Under the pieces are notes generated by a model. It saw only the letters and a list, made by a program, of their open reading frames with translations, did not search any database and was not told the origin of the DNA. A program made the position numbers and the translations under genes. A DNA stretch of 64,000 nt from AP-15 sp963774345 (GTDB taxonomy: Bacteria; Pseudomonadota; Alphaproteobacteria; ATCC43930; CGMCC-115725): the NCBI GenBank assembly GCA_963774345.1, contig CAVZFB010000045.1, forward strand, positions 1 to 64,000, in the 5' to 3' direction. Position 1 is the stretch's first letter, and each line of letters begins with the position of its first letter. Shown piece by piece: positions 1 through 9,874 of this stretch.

Positions 1-109
1 AGAGGGAACCTGATCCATCGGCGTTCATGCCCGTCTACTCAACTCACTGATAACCAATATTTTATGTCTATGCTCGTTTATCGTTGCCTAAACGTGTCCA
101 GCCACATAT

Positions 110-131
110 ATTGGACAGGCATTGGACAGGC
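110..131. repeat. 11-bp tandem duplication left of the integrase
   Basis: The unit ATTGGACAGGC occurs twice, head to tail. A similar core, ATATTGGACA, recurs near 8877-8886 beyond the terminase genes, so this could be part of an attachment site, but ten shared bases are weak evidence. Confidence 0.3.
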
Positions 132-170
132 GGTTTGCCGCTGTGCGGAAAGTGGTCAGGAGACGGGAAC

Positions 171-1521
171 TTGGCGAGGACGGTCAGGGACGCTCGGTTG
201 GGCTCTCGGACGGCGCGTGCAGAGTTGGTCGCGCAGGGCAAGCCCTACTACCGGGCGCTCGATCCCGGCCTTCATCTCGGCTACCGCAAGAGCGCCGCCG
301 GCGGCAAGTGGGTGGTGCGGTCCTACACCGGCGCTGGGGTCTACAAAGTCGAGACGATCGCCGTCGCCGACGACAAGGCCGATGCGGACGGCGCGACGGT
401 CCTGAGCTTTTCGCAAGCGCAGGCCGTGGCCCGCGAGCGTCACGCCGCGCACCAGCGCACTGCCAAGGGTCTGCCAGGCCGCCCCGCTGGCCTATACACG
501 GTGCGGGTTTGTATCGAGGAATATCTAAGCTACCTCGCTGAGAAGCGAAAATCGGCCGCCGATGCCCGCTATCGCGCCGAGGCATTGATCCTGCCCGCGC
601 TCGGCGACGTCCGATGTGAGGAGCTGACTGCGGAGACGCTGCGGACTTGGCTTGCCGACACCGCGCAGACGGCGCCGAGGCTGCGCACGCGACCAGGCCG
701 GCAGCAGCGCTACCGTGCGCTCGATGAAGATGATGACGAGGCGATCCGGCGCCGCCGCGCCTCGGCGAACCGCACCTTGACGGTCTTGAAGGCGTCGCTC
801 AATCGCGCCTGGCGGGAAAAGAAGATCGCCATAGATGATGCGTGGCGCCGAGTTCGAGCCCTATGAGGAAGTGGACTCGGCCCGCATCCGGTATCTGACC
901 GTCGAGGAATGCCAGCGGCTGATCAACGCCAGCGAGGGCGAGTTCCGCAACCTCGTCCGGGCGGCGCTGCTAACCGGCTGCCGCTTTGGCGAGCTCGCCG
1001 CGTTCCAGGTGCGTGATTTCAACCCCGACACCGGGACGCTTCACGTCATGACCAGCAAGAGCGGCAATGAGCGCCACGTCGTTCTGAACGATGAGGGGAT
1101 GACATTTTTCGCGGAGCTGACTGCAGGCCGCCCCGGTATCGAGCCGCTGCTGCGCAAGGCCGATGGCGATCGCTGGGGCAAGTCGAACCAATCCCGGCCG
1201 ATGGCCGAGGCGTGCGAACGCGCGAAAATCGAGCCGCCGGCAAACTTCCACTGCCTGCGCCACACTTGGGCGAGCCTCGCCGTCATGGGGCCTCGTGATA
1301 AAGATGGGAAACCGCTCAAAGACGAGGAAGGAAATATCATTTCCGGTGCGCCCCTTTTGGTTGTGGCGCGGAACCTTGGCCACGCGGATACCCGGATGGT
1401 CGAGAAGCACTATGGGCATTTGAGCAGGTCCTATATCGCAGACGAAATTCGGCGGGCAGCGCCTCGGTTCGGCGTCATTAATGATGATGGCAAGGTGGCA
1501 GCCATCGGGGGGCGCCGGTGA
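171..1521 (+). CDS. Tyrosine recombinase/integrase, frameshifted
   Basis: Site-specific integrase expected to insert and excise the element at the left of the window. The N-terminal half (171 to about 850) has the arm-binding and core-binding regions of phage integrases, with a motif like GKPYYRALDPGLHLGYRK. The catalytic half (835-1521) keeps the Arg box (LLTGCRFGEL), the His-x-x-Arg box (HCLRH), a second His (NLGHAD) and the nucleophilic Tyr (KHYGH), so the active site is complete. The two halves lie in different frames and join near 850-866, where one base appears gained or lost. TTG at 171 is chosen as start because AGGAGA lies 7 bases before it; an in-frame ATG at 84 is the alternative. 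The stop overlaps the next gene by GTGA. Confidence 0.85.
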
Positions 1522-2204
1522 TATCTCGCCGCGAATTGTGGCTGGAACAGCTCGGCCGCCGGTTCCCGGCAGAATATCGGCGCGAGCCGACCGAAGCGGA
1601 TTTTCGGGCGCTGCGCGAGCTGTTGATCGCGGGCGGCGGCGATATCGAGGAATTGGCGCGATGGGCGGCTGCAGTCCGAGACACCGACAGCGATGCCGAA
1701 GCGCGCGGTGTGTATTCGGTGCGGTGGGAATGGGACCACTTGATTGCTCCGCTCGACCGTCTGAAAGTCAAAGTCGCGCGCATCGAAGAGCAGCGGGCGC
1801 GGGCGCTGCGCAATCTACGCTCAAGCGATAAGCGGCGGCGGAGAGGCCGGCCACGCGGCGATCCTCATCTCGATGATGATTGTCTGATCCTGTGCGAAGC
1901 CGAAGTGCGGGCTAAAACCGACGTCTCCCTGCGCCGCCGAGTATCCGCTACGCGGCTAATCGCCGAGGTCGTCGCCGAATTGTGGGCAAAGCTGGCGGAG
2001 GGTGCGGAGGGTAATGGGTTGACACTGCAACGGAAGCTCGGCACGTCGCCGGAGTTGGTTACGGCACGAATCTTTGCTCGGATCCGACCAACCAGAATCG
2101 GCAATGTCTGGCTCAAGCCGGAAATCGACATGCCGTCGCTCGCTGCCTTGGTGTCGCCACGGAAGCTCCGAGGAATTAAAAAAATTGGCCGCCCGCGTAG
2201 GTAA
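1518..2204 (+). CDS. Hypothetical protein of the integrated element
   Basis: This 228-residue protein is not recognised. It starts with GTG overlapping the integrase stop (GTGA), which suggests translational coupling. It is rich in Arg and charged residues, with a basic stretch DKRRRRGRPRG near residue 105 and a basic C-terminus ending in GRPRR, so nucleic-acid binding is possible. The frame is intact. Its place between integrase and the AlpA-like gene suggests a role in element maintenance, but this is inference. Confidence 0.6.
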   Translation: MISRRELWLEQLGRRFPAEYRREPTEADFRALRELLIAGGGDIEELARWAAAVRDTDSDAEARGVYSVRWEWDHLIAPLDRLKVKVARIEEQRARALRNLRSSDKRRRRGRPRGDPHLDDDCLILCEAEVRAKTDVSLRRRVSATRLIAEVVAELWAKLAEGAEGNGLTLQRKLGTSPELVTARIFARIRPTRIGNVWLKPEIDMPSLAALVSPRKLRGIKKIGRPRR

Positions 2205-2289
2205 ATATCAATATTAAACAAAATTCGACACCAACAAAATCGTCCATATCAATTCGGCTGCATCAAAGATTCGATGGAGCTGAACAACA

Positions 2290-2514
2290 ATGGTCACAGC
2301 ACAAGCGTTTTCGGTTGATGAATTTTGCGCGGCGCACCGGATATGCCGGGCGAATTTCTACGGCCTGCTGAAAAAGGGTGAAGGGCCGCGGATCATGAAA
2401 GTCGGTGGCCGCACTTTGATTTCTGTCGAGGCAGCCGCGGATTGGCGCCGCGCCCGCGAAGCAGATACCGCGCCCCGCGAGCTCGGTCCGCAACTCAAGA
2501 CCGCAGCAGCATAG
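2290..2514 (+). CDS. AlpA/MerR-like helix-turn-helix protein, possible excisionase
   Basis: A 74-residue protein with the pattern of small phage HTH_17/AlpA proteins: SVDEFCAAHRICRANFYGLLKKGEGPRI, then a turn and IMKVGGRTLISVEAAADWRR. Family members bind DNA and act as excisionases or activators of integrase genes. It lies just downstream of the integrase module and four bases before the helicase, so it is likely cotranscribed with the replication genes. Confidence 0.65.
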   Translation: MVTAQAFSVDEFCAAHRICRANFYGLLKKGEGPRIMKVGGRTLISVEAAADWRRAREADTAPRELGPQLKTAAA

Positions 2515-2518
2515 GGGG

Positions 2519-4140
2519 ATGCCGATAGACAACGGCCCCGGCGCTCAGGAGGCGCACGGGGCCGGTGGCGGCATCGCTGGGCAGCGATCCGACTCTCATA
2601 GCACGGCCGGCGCCTCGTCGCCACCCTCGAGCGCACCCGAGCTGCGTCCCTACCAGCGCGACGTAATCGCCCGGATCAGCGCGGAAATTGCTGAGGGCCG
2701 ACGTAAGGTGCTGTTGGTCGCACCGACCGCCGCCGGCAAAACCGTGATCGCCGGTGCGATCGTGCGAGCCGCAGCCGACCGCGGCGACCGGGTGCTGTTC
2801 CTAGATCATCGTCGGGAGCTGACCGCACAGACCTCGCGCCGCTTCTACGACGCGGGAATCGATGCCGGGATCATCCAGGCCGGTTTCCCGGCCCGACCGG
2901 GCGAGCCGGTGCAGATCGCTAGCGTGGCGACCCTCCACGCGCGCTTGGTGCGGTCGCGGACGATCGAACGGCCGCCTGCCGACCTCGTCATAATCGACGA
3001 GGCGCATCACGTCCGGGCCCGCATGTATCGGATGATCCTCGAGCGCTACCCGGGGGCGGTCCTGATCGGCATGACCGCCACTCCGTGCCGGGGTGATGGC
3101 CGCGGGCTCGGCAATGTATTCGATGTGCTGGTTGAATGTCCGTCCGTCGCCGAGCTGACCGCCGCAACCTGGCTCGTGCCGGCCCTCGTCTATGCCCCCG
3201 TGCGGCCGGATTTGAGCGGGCTGCGGGTCGCCCGTGGCGATTACGTCGAGTCGGAGTTGGCCACGCGGGTCGATACGAGGAATCTCGTTGGCGACATCGT
3301 GGAGCACTGGCACCGGCTCGCCGAGCGGCGACGCACCATCGTCTTTGCCGCCGGAGTCAGACACTCCGTCCATATCCGCGACGAGTTCCGGCGATCGGGC
3401 GTCGTCGCCGAGCACATCGACGGTTCCACGCCGACCGACGAGCGCGATTCGATCCTGGAACGGCTCTGCGAGGGCTCGGTCGATCTAATCACCAACGCGA
3501 TGGTGCTGGTCGAGGGATGGGATCAGCCCGCGGTGGCGGCGCTCGTCCTGGCGCGTCCGACGAAGAGCCTCGGAGTCTACCGCCAAATGGTCGGGCGGGT
3601 CCTACGGCCATCGCCCGGCAAAACCGACGCGATCATTCTCGATCATGCCGGTGCGGTCTATCAGCACGGACTTCCTGACGAGCCGATAAAATGGGCGCTC
3701 GCTGCGGACAGGCGCGCCGAGAACACGGCGCAGGCGGCGCGCGGCCGGCATCAGGCGCCGGCCCTGACGACGTGCCCCGAGTGCACCGCGGTGCGGTTTG
3801 AGGGTCAACCGTGCCCCGTCTGCGGCTGGCGGCCGGTGGCGAAGCCGCTCGCCGTCGAGATCGCCGACGGCGAGCTGGGGATGGTGCGACGGGGTCGCGG
3901 CGCCGATCCGGCCGGGCGCTCGCCCGAGGAGCGGCGCAGGTTCCATCGTCAATTGGTCTTCATCGCCCACGAGCATGGCTATCGGCCCGGCTGGGCGGCG
4001 CATAAATACCGGGAGAAGTTCGAAGTTGGCCGTCTGACCGCTCGCCAAGCCCGATCCCGCCCGATCCTGCGGTACGGGCCTGGGTGCGCTCGCGACAAAT
4101 CGCCTTTGCCAAGGCGATGGCGAAATCCGGGGCGCGATGA
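2519..4140 (+). CDS. DEAH-box superfamily 2 helicase with C-terminal zinc ribbon, frameshifted near its end
   Basis: ATP-dependent helicase, probably for replication of the element. It shows Walker A (APTAAGKT, residues 68-75), the DEAH box (IIDEAHH, about 160), motif III (GMTATP), and motif VI (QMVGRVLRP). A zinc ribbon with two CxxC pairs (CPEC and CPVC) follows near residue 420. The open frame runs to 4219, but the last 50 residues look wrong. A one-base shift near 4045 restores the sequence DPAVRAWVRSRQIAFAKAM and a stop at 4138-4140 that overlaps the next ATG as ATGA. The end at 4140 is therefore preferred. Confidence 0.8.
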
Positions 4141-5035
4141 ACACGATCGAGCGCGCTGCGGGCCGGTGGCGGGAGATTTTGCCCCGTCTCGGGGTCGAGA
4201 CCAGATTTCTCGTCAATAAGCATGGACCGTGCCCCGTCTGCGGCGGCAAAGATCGGTTTCGGTTCGATGATCGCAACGGATCCGGGTCATATTACTGCAA
4301 TCAGTGCGGGGCCGGGGCCGGCCTGACGTTGGTCCGCAAGGTTCGCGGCTGGGATCACGCCACCGCTTGCGGTGAGGTGGACAAGATCATCGGCGACGAC
4401 CCAGCGCCGGCGCCAAAGCCTGCGGATCGCGATCCCAGCGCCAAGCGGCGCGCCGCTACTGGCCGCGTTCTCGCCGAGGCCACAGACTTCCGCATCGTAA
4501 ATACTTATCTCGCACAACGAGGACTATCGGTTACTTCGTCAGTACTGCGCGGGCACCCGCGCTGCGCCTATTTCGACGAGAACCGTAACCTGGTAGGGCA
4601 TTTCCAGGCGGTGGTCGCGCCGATCCTCGGGCCCGGAGGAGAACTGCAGAGCGTGCACCGGACCTATCTCGCGAGCGTTGACCCGCGCAAAAAGGCGATG
4701 CCGGCGGTATCGACCATCAAGGGGGCTGGGTCCGACTCCACGAGCCAATCGATGGAGTTCTCGGCGTCGCCGAAGGCGCCGAGAGCGCGCTTGCCGCCCG
4801 CCAGCTGTTCGGGGTTCCGGTCTGGTCCGCGATCAGCGCCAACGGCGTCGAAACCTTCGCGCCGCCGGCAGGCCTGCGGCGTCTCCACATCTTCGCCGAT
4901 CATGACTCGCATTTCGTCGGCCAAGCCGCGGCCTATGCGCTCGCAAAGCGACTCGGCCGCACCGGGCTCGCAGTCGAAATTCATATCCCGCCGGATCCGG
5001 ATACCGACTGGCTCGACGTGCTGGCGCGGCGATGA
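4137..5035 (+). CDS. Zinc-finger/Toprim primase, frameshifted
   Basis: Phage-type primase. The N-terminus has a zinc-binding finger (CPVCGGKDRFRF then YYCNQCG, residues 32-60) as in primase-helicase proteins. The C-terminal Toprim-like part is read only after a one-base shift at the GGGGG run near 4722. It then reads GVAEGAESALAARQLFG and, later, LHIFADHDSHF, with the acidic residues of a Toprim fold. In that frame the gene stops at 5033-5035, overlapping the next ATG as ATGA. The uncorrected frame runs to 5093 as nonsense. It forms an overlapping operon with the helicase and the following HTH gene. Confidence 0.8.
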
Positions 5036-5403
5036 AGCATCATCCGCCCTTCATCATGCTCCCCCATGCCGTCTACGACAGCCAGGCGTTTAGGATCCTG
5101 CAACCAATCGATGTGCGCGTCCTTCTGCACTTCATTCGAAAGCACAACGGACATAACAACGGCGCTATCTCGCTCGGGGTCAGGGCGGTCGCGGCCGAAT
5201 GCAGATGCGGCCAGGCGACAGCTTGCCGAGCGCTCAAACGCCTCCAAGAAGCCGGATTGATCAGCGCCACTCATAAAGGACACCTCGTGCCGGAGATCGG
5301 ACGACCCGACGTCGCCACCCGTTGGAACCTGGATTTCGTGACGGAGACAGCGAATGGATCATGCACGGCGCCTCCGCCGGAACGCTCGCCAAAGTCTAAA
5401 TGA
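5032..5403 (+). CDS. Winged helix-turn-helix protein of the integrated element
   Basis: A 123-residue protein with an N-terminus (PFIMLPHAVYDSQAFRILQPIDVRVLLHFIRKHNG) and a helix-turn-helix stretch (LGVRAVAAECRCGQATACRALKRLQEAGLI) typical of small DNA-binding proteins next to primases in alphaproteobacterial prophages. The family is recognised, but the exact function is not known to me. Its ATG overlaps the primase stop, so the two are probably translationally coupled. Confidence 0.7.
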   Translation: MKHHPPFIMLPHAVYDSQAFRILQPIDVRVLLHFIRKHNGHNNGAISLGVRAVAAECRCGQATACRALKRLQEAGLISATHKGHLVPEIGRPDVATRWNLDFVTETANGSCTAPPPERSPKSK

Positions 5404-5427
5404 TGAGCGGGCTTTTCGCGAGACCGC

Positions 5428-5530
5428 GCTTCTGAAATGAAACATCGGGGTGCTTCTGAAATGGAACATCACCGAGGCGCGCTGGTCGCTTCTGAAATAG
5501 AACATCACCGCGCGCTTCTGGAATGGAACA
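5428..5530. repeat. Four short direct repeats, possible IS21-type terminus
   Basis: GCTTCTGAAATGGAACATC or close variants occur at 5428-5446, 5452-5470, 5488-5506 and 5514-5530, with unequal spacing (24, 36 and 26 bases). The last copy ends in CA. Read on the minus strand the array starts TGTTCCATT, and multiple subterminal repeats with TG...CA ends are a hallmark of IS21-family elements. No transposase is nearby, so this may be a stranded IS end. Iterons for the replication genes are the alternative. Confidence 0.5.
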
Positions 5531-5759
5531 GTATATAGACATCTTACCACGGCAAAAGTCGTAGGGAGTGAGCCCTGCCCCGCGTCGCTCTAATGGTCGC
5601 ACTGCTTTGCCGGCTGATTGGTGCTGCTCCAGGCCGCTTGGCGCGCCGTGTGAGCGTCGAACAGAAATTCGCCCGCTCGCGGACAATTATGCTCCCGAAG
5701 GTCCGGAAGCTGTTTATCGCTACAAACCGGCCCCTCAGCCCGGCGGCTCCGCGATACCT

Positions 5760-6200
5760 TTGAAGCCTATAACGGTGCGCTGGCCGAGGGAGATTGTACC
5801 AAATGGCCAGCGCATGATGCGCGCAAAGAGGACGGTCGAGCTCTGTCGCCAATCTCAGCGAAGACGGCAAACCGGTCGATCTGGATTTCGCCAACCTCGC
5901 ACTCGAGCACGAAGCCGAGGATGAACAGACGAATGCCATCGCCAGTGCGCTCGAAATCTTGCGGCGCCATTGGCGCAATGAGCCATTTTACGGCGCCGAC
6001 GTAGCAAAGCGCATCAATGAGCCTTATCCGGGCGAACTCGAGGCAATGCAGGCGCTGCACGGCTATCTCGATAGCGTCGGGCACACGTCATGAAGGCGGT
6101 TACCGCTCTGGGCGGTGACCTGGCGCCTCAAAGCGATCTGCGATGCCCCGGTAATCATCTCGGCGATCGTCTCAGCGATCGATATGAGATCGTCGAACGA
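5760..6200 (+). pseudogene. Remnant of a phage primase/ATPase C-terminus
   Basis: Pieced across frames, this stretch reads EAYNGALAEGDCTKWPAHDARKEDG, then SEDGKPVDLDFANL and EHEAEDEQTNAIASALEILRRHW, then MKAVTAL and VTWRLKAICDAPV. That is the usual end of large primase/ATPase proteins of alphaproteobacterial prophages. The upstream catalytic part is missing, replaced by the repeat array that ends at 5530, so a deletion or IS-mediated loss removed most of the gene. At least three frame changes are needed, and the likely stop is the TGA near 6200. The segment 6200-6917 holds no gene I can support. Confidence 0.55.
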
Positions 6201-6917
6201 TGAAAAAGGCGTGGGACCCGTGGAACATGTGGAACTTTTCAGCCAACTTCCGTCCGAGACAACCGTTTACGCGGCCGACATCGTCCCCCGGATAATGTAT
6301 TCCAAGCCGTGGAAGGGCTGCAAAGTTCCACAGGTACTACGCAACCACCCCGCAAGTCCCGTAAAACATTGAAACCAGGCCGTGGAACCGCCGACAGGGC
6401 CCTCGACCATCCGCGTTCGCGCTACAATCTTTCGATCGCTGCGGATCGTCACCAGGGCGTAAGCGCTCGGTGAAAGACGCCTGCCGCTGATCGTCGCTTG
6501 GCGCGATGATTGGGCATGTCAGCGACAGCGGCGTACGGGCAAACGTCGGCAATGGCCCGAAGCACTGAAGCGTCGGGTCGTGGCCGAGACGCCGGGGCCA
6601 GGCTCGTCGGTCTCGATCGGCGCCCAGCGCCATAATGTCAACGCCAATCAGTTGTTCGGTAAGCGATGAGCCGTGGCCCAATCGCCGGCTCGTCGACCTC
6701 ACGCTTTGGGGCTGGGCTGCCGCACGCTGATCCCGGCGGAGGCCGTGAACAAAACCGGCGCGTCAAGGGGTTCAGCTGGTGGCCAGGCTCATCGCTTACT
6801 CTGGAACCATTGTACGCCGAAGATAAAACGCTATTTTATTTAGAGAGACTGGTCTCATCTGCGTCCAAATACCGCAAAAATGCGTGAAAGTGATCTGCCG
6901 GCTCACGGCAAATTCTT

Positions 6918-8450
6918 TCATTTCAGCCTGCTGCTGCCGTTGCCATTCGACCGAGCCCTTCGCATAGACCGGCTTGACTGGCTCGGGCAGCTTCCAGTGC
7001 CAGCCCGTTTCTGGCGGTAAAATTCGAAGACGCCCCAGCCGGCAAACCGCGGCCGGCCAGAAACCAAAACAAGCGCGCCGCACGCCGCGTTGATGTAATC
7101 GTCGTGAAGTCCTCGCGGATGATCGATGCTGTCGTGACCGCCACGCGCGACGCGGCGCTCCAAATTCAGTAGCTCGCCAACCATCTGCGGATGATCGAGC
7201 AGCCTGATCCTGCCGCTGTTCAGCGGCCCGAGAAATTCACGATAAAGCTCGCTCTTCGCTCGATCGCAACACTCGTAATCGATCCCCGCTGCCTGAAAAC
7301 GCTCGCCGACCCAACCCAGCGCCCACCGGTCTCCCACGACCTTCGTGACGCGATAAGCCTCAAGAGGTCCCGCCGCCATCTCATGAACAACGCCATTAGG
7401 CGAAAAAGGCGGCGCCGATACCCCCGCAGACAGTCCCAGAACCGCGACGCCATCGGCATCAGCGTGGGCAATAGCCAAAACCATCTTGTCAGCGCCCGAC
7501 CCACTGGCCGCGTCGACAAAGCCGACATACGTAACGCCATCGAGCGGCGGCAGCTCATACAGGCCATTGACCACAGCCGCCTCAACCACTTCGCGCGACA
7601 CAAAACTGTCGATGTCAGTGCGCCATTCCGCACCATATTCAGCCGCCGCGCTGGCAGGGTCTTCCTCGTACGCCTCGCCAATGATCGCCGGGTCAATCGT
7701 CTCGTTCATCTCGGCAGTCGTGCCGCGCCAAACCAATACCCGCGCGCCAGCCTGCCCCCAATGACGGCGGAAGGTGTTAAACAAAACCCCTTTTTGCCAA
7801 TAAGGCGAGCTCGCCATCAACAACAGCGAATTCGGGATCGATGCCAGACCCGGCCGAACCGACGCGATAACCTCGGCGTCAGGGTTCGCCGCTTCGGCGG
7901 TCGCCGGCCAGAAAGCAATTTCGTCAGCCAGGATTGCGATAAAGGTCCGACCGCGCGGCGAAGCGATAGCTGCAGTGTGAATTTCGATCACGACGCCGTT
8001 GGCAAGCCGGACGCTCTCAGCCAGCTCGTCAACCAGTAGTGGCGCCAGCAGTGGCACGGCCTTGAGCAGACCGCTGACATAGCGCAGCAAGACCGCGGCC
8101 TGTCGTCGGTTTGCGGCGATGATCGCAACCACCGGCTGCTCACCAGGCGCGAGAAAGTTGCTGTAGTCGCGAAAGACGGCCAGATAGACCGCGAGCAACG
8201 CGAGGATGCGGCTTTTGCCGCCACGACGACCGCAGATGATCGCAGCCTCACGGAAAGCGCCAATCGGCGGGTCGATACGTTCTGTGTGGTGACGATAGGT
8301 TGACAGCTCCCAGGCGGTCATCCGCTCGCAGAACAGCGCCTTAAGGAAAACACGCCACCGTCGCCACGACCGGCTCGCGAACAGCGGAGCGAAGAGATCC
8401 GGATCCTCGAACGCGGCAGCAAAGCTCACTCCGGGAGGAAGGCTGATCAA
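6918..8450 (-). CDS. Phage terminase large subunit
   Basis: ATPase-nuclease that packages DNA into capsids. The 510-residue frame has Walker A CGRRGGKS (residues 73-80), an adenine-binding arginine stretch before it, and Walker B AILADEIAFW (about 172-181). The C-terminal nuclease half begins with TYVGFVDAASGSGADKM, which carries the first acidic residue. The last 40 residues look frameshifted: another frame from about 7025 reads LPEPVKPVYAKGSVEWQRQQQAEMKEFA, a more natural ending. It starts inside the small-subunit gene (ATGA overlap) and runs opposite to the integrase and replication genes. No portal or capsid gene follows. Confidence 0.75.
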   Translation of the reverse strand: MISLPPGVSFAAAFEDPDLFAPLFASRSWRRWRVFLKALFCERMTAWELSTYRHHTERIDPPIGAFREAAIICGRRGGKSRILALLAVYLAVFRDYSNFLAPGEQPVVAIIAANRRQAAVLLRYVSGLLKAVPLLAPLLVDELAESVRLANGVVIEIHTAAIASPRGRTFIAILADEIAFWPATAEAANPDAEVIASVRPGLASIPNSLLLMASSPYWQKGVLFNTFRRHWGQAGARVLVWRGTTAEMNETIDPAIIGEAYEEDPASAAAEYGAEWRTDIDSFVSREVVEAAVVNGLYELPPLDGVTYVGFVDAASGSGADKMVLAIAHADADGVAVLGLSAGVSAPPFSPNGVVHEMAAGPLEAYRVTKVVGDRWALGWVGERFQAAGIDYECCDRAKSELYREFLGPLNSGRIRLLDHPQMVGELLNLERRVARGGHDSIDHPRGLHDDYINAACGALVLVSGRPRFAGWGVFEFYRQKRAGTGSCPSQSSRSMRRARSNGNGSSRLK

Positions 8451-8833
8451 GCCGCTGCCTCACGAGCCGCAGCCTCCGCGGCCTTGCGCGCCAGATGCTC
8501 GGCTAGGGTCGGCTGGCGCGTAGCCGTGCCTTTCAGGCCAAGCTGCCGCATGCCGCGACTAATCGCGTTGGAAAAGGCCATGTAGGCGCGCTGATCGTGC
8601 GCGCTCATCGGCGAGCCGCCCGCGGCCTTTTCGTCGATCAGCAGGACGTGCAACCGCAGCCACGACAATCGATCGATCAGAACCCGTTCCGCAGGACTCG
8701 GGCTGCCGCCGACATGCTGCGCCAGCTCTTCACGGCAAGCTGCGAGAAATCGGCCCTCCCGGCTGCGACCATCGATGCAACCGCGGGCGAGTAGCCGAGA
8801 ATGCGGCGTGAGCTTACGGTGATTTTCAGTCAT
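8447..8833 (-). CDS. Putative terminase small subunit
   Basis: A 128-residue charged protein whose stop overlaps the start of the terminase large-subunit gene (ATGA), the usual order for a terminase pair. It has no motif I can name: a helical N-terminus with GRFLAACREELAQHVGG, a central DRLSWLRLHVLLIDEKA, and an Ala/Arg-rich tail. The start at 8833 (MTENHRK) is preferred to the upstream codon at 8866. The assignment as small subunit rests on position and size. Confidence 0.55.
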   Translation of the reverse strand: MTENHRKLTPHSRLLARGCIDGRSREGRFLAACREELAQHVGGSPSPAERVLIDRLSWLRLHVLLIDEKAAGGSPMSAHDQRAYMAFSNAISRGMRQLGLKGTATRQPTLAEHLARKAAEAAAREAAA

Positions 8834-9076
8834 TAGATTACAACCGATCCCCTCGCGCGGCACCACTTATCGTCTAAATATTGGACACAGTGATAGAGAT
8901 AATCAAGCATTACAATCATCTAACCGTGTCTATTGAGGTCTTTTCCCGCCTTGAGCAGGCGGTGACCATCAATTCCTCGGCATTCGGCAGCACCTCGGCG
9001 CCGGACGGGCAGCCGGTGGAGGAAGAGCGGAAGTACGAAAAACAGCCCTGTGGCGAGGGACTAGTGGGTTTGGTAT

Positions 9077-9787
9077 TTGAGCATACCGGATGAGTGGCGT
9101 ATCCGATTTGTCGATCTTGCCCGAGCTGGCCATCCTGATTCGAGAACATGGACTCTGATAGCTATCCCGCATTATACAAACGTCCCGTTCAATTTAGATA
9201 TTGATTCGCAGGGCCATATACTCAAAATTCCCGGAGATATTTTAGGAAGTCAGGGAGGGACAATCGTCTTTGGGTTGAACATAACAGTTGGCGTCTCGGT
9301 ATTCGGCGGATTACCGATCATATATAACGTACTTGTAGATTTCGCTGCTCTCATTGTGACGCGACGAGTATTCCAACATATGTCAACTGCCACTATGTGG
9401 CGCGTGATTATGACGCTTGTTGGGTCTACCTGCGGATTATTGGTGTTGTCTTTCGTGGCCCTGAACATTGCTATATTTATGTTAAATTACGTATTCTTCC
9501 ATTCCGCACCGAACGAGTTGAGTTTCACTCCGAGCAGGTTTGTAAGGGCAATTCTATTTCCATTTTATACGGGCCATCCTCGCGAGTGGCAGGTCGATAC
9601 ACTATACGGTGTCTTTGTATGGTCTACTTTGATCGGAATCCTTTGGTTGGCGATATTCAGCGCCTCAGTAATTATCGCCAACTTCAGCATGAAATTACGA
9701 GGCGTCGGGCCATGGCTCAATCAAAATTTTCAGGTGCAACGTCAGCCGTTGCGAGTACTAAGGGTACTAGACCACATGTCCGCCTGA
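9077..9787 (+). CDS. AT-rich membrane protein interrupted by the IS110-family element
   Basis: Not recognised. The frame holds three hydrophobic stretches (about residues 60-92, 105-140 and 178-203), so it is a multi-pass membrane protein. The DNA is clearly richer in A+T than its neighbours, which suggests recent transfer. TTG 9077 is the first possible start after an in-frame TAG at 9062. An ATG at 9091 in another frame (MSGVSDLS) might be the true start with a shift. The last few codons lie inside the insertion sequence that begins near 9775, so the natural C-terminus is lost. Cargo or defence gene of the phage-like element is possible but unproven. Confidence 0.45.
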   Translation: MSIPDEWRIRFVDLARAGHPDSRTWTLIAIPHYTNVPFNLDIDSQGHILKIPGDILGSQGGTIVFGLNITVGVSVFGGLPIIYNVLVDFAALIVTRRVFQHMSTATMWRVIMTLVGSTCGLLVLSFVALNIAIFMLNYVFFHSAPNELSFTPSRFVRAILFPFYTGHPREWQVDTLYGVFVWSTLIGILWLAIFSASVIIANFSMKLRGVGPWLNQNFQVQRQPLRVLRVLDHMSA

Positions 9788-9874
9788 GTACGGGGCGACC
9801 CGTCTCACAGTATGCAGGTAACGAGGGTTGCGCCGGTCTGGCCGGTACCGAGCCTCATGCATAGGAGACGGGTC

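Noticed and set aside
5428..5530. CRISPR array
   Set aside because: Repeats are short and imperfect, spacers are 5-17 bases and unequal, and no cas gene is near.
7191..8039. 282-codon plus-strand frame
   Set aside because: Antisense to the terminase large subunit.
108..8890. attL/attR pair ATATTGGACA at 108 and 8877
   Set aside because: Only about ten shared bases, no tRNA gene at either end; noted but not called as attachment sites.
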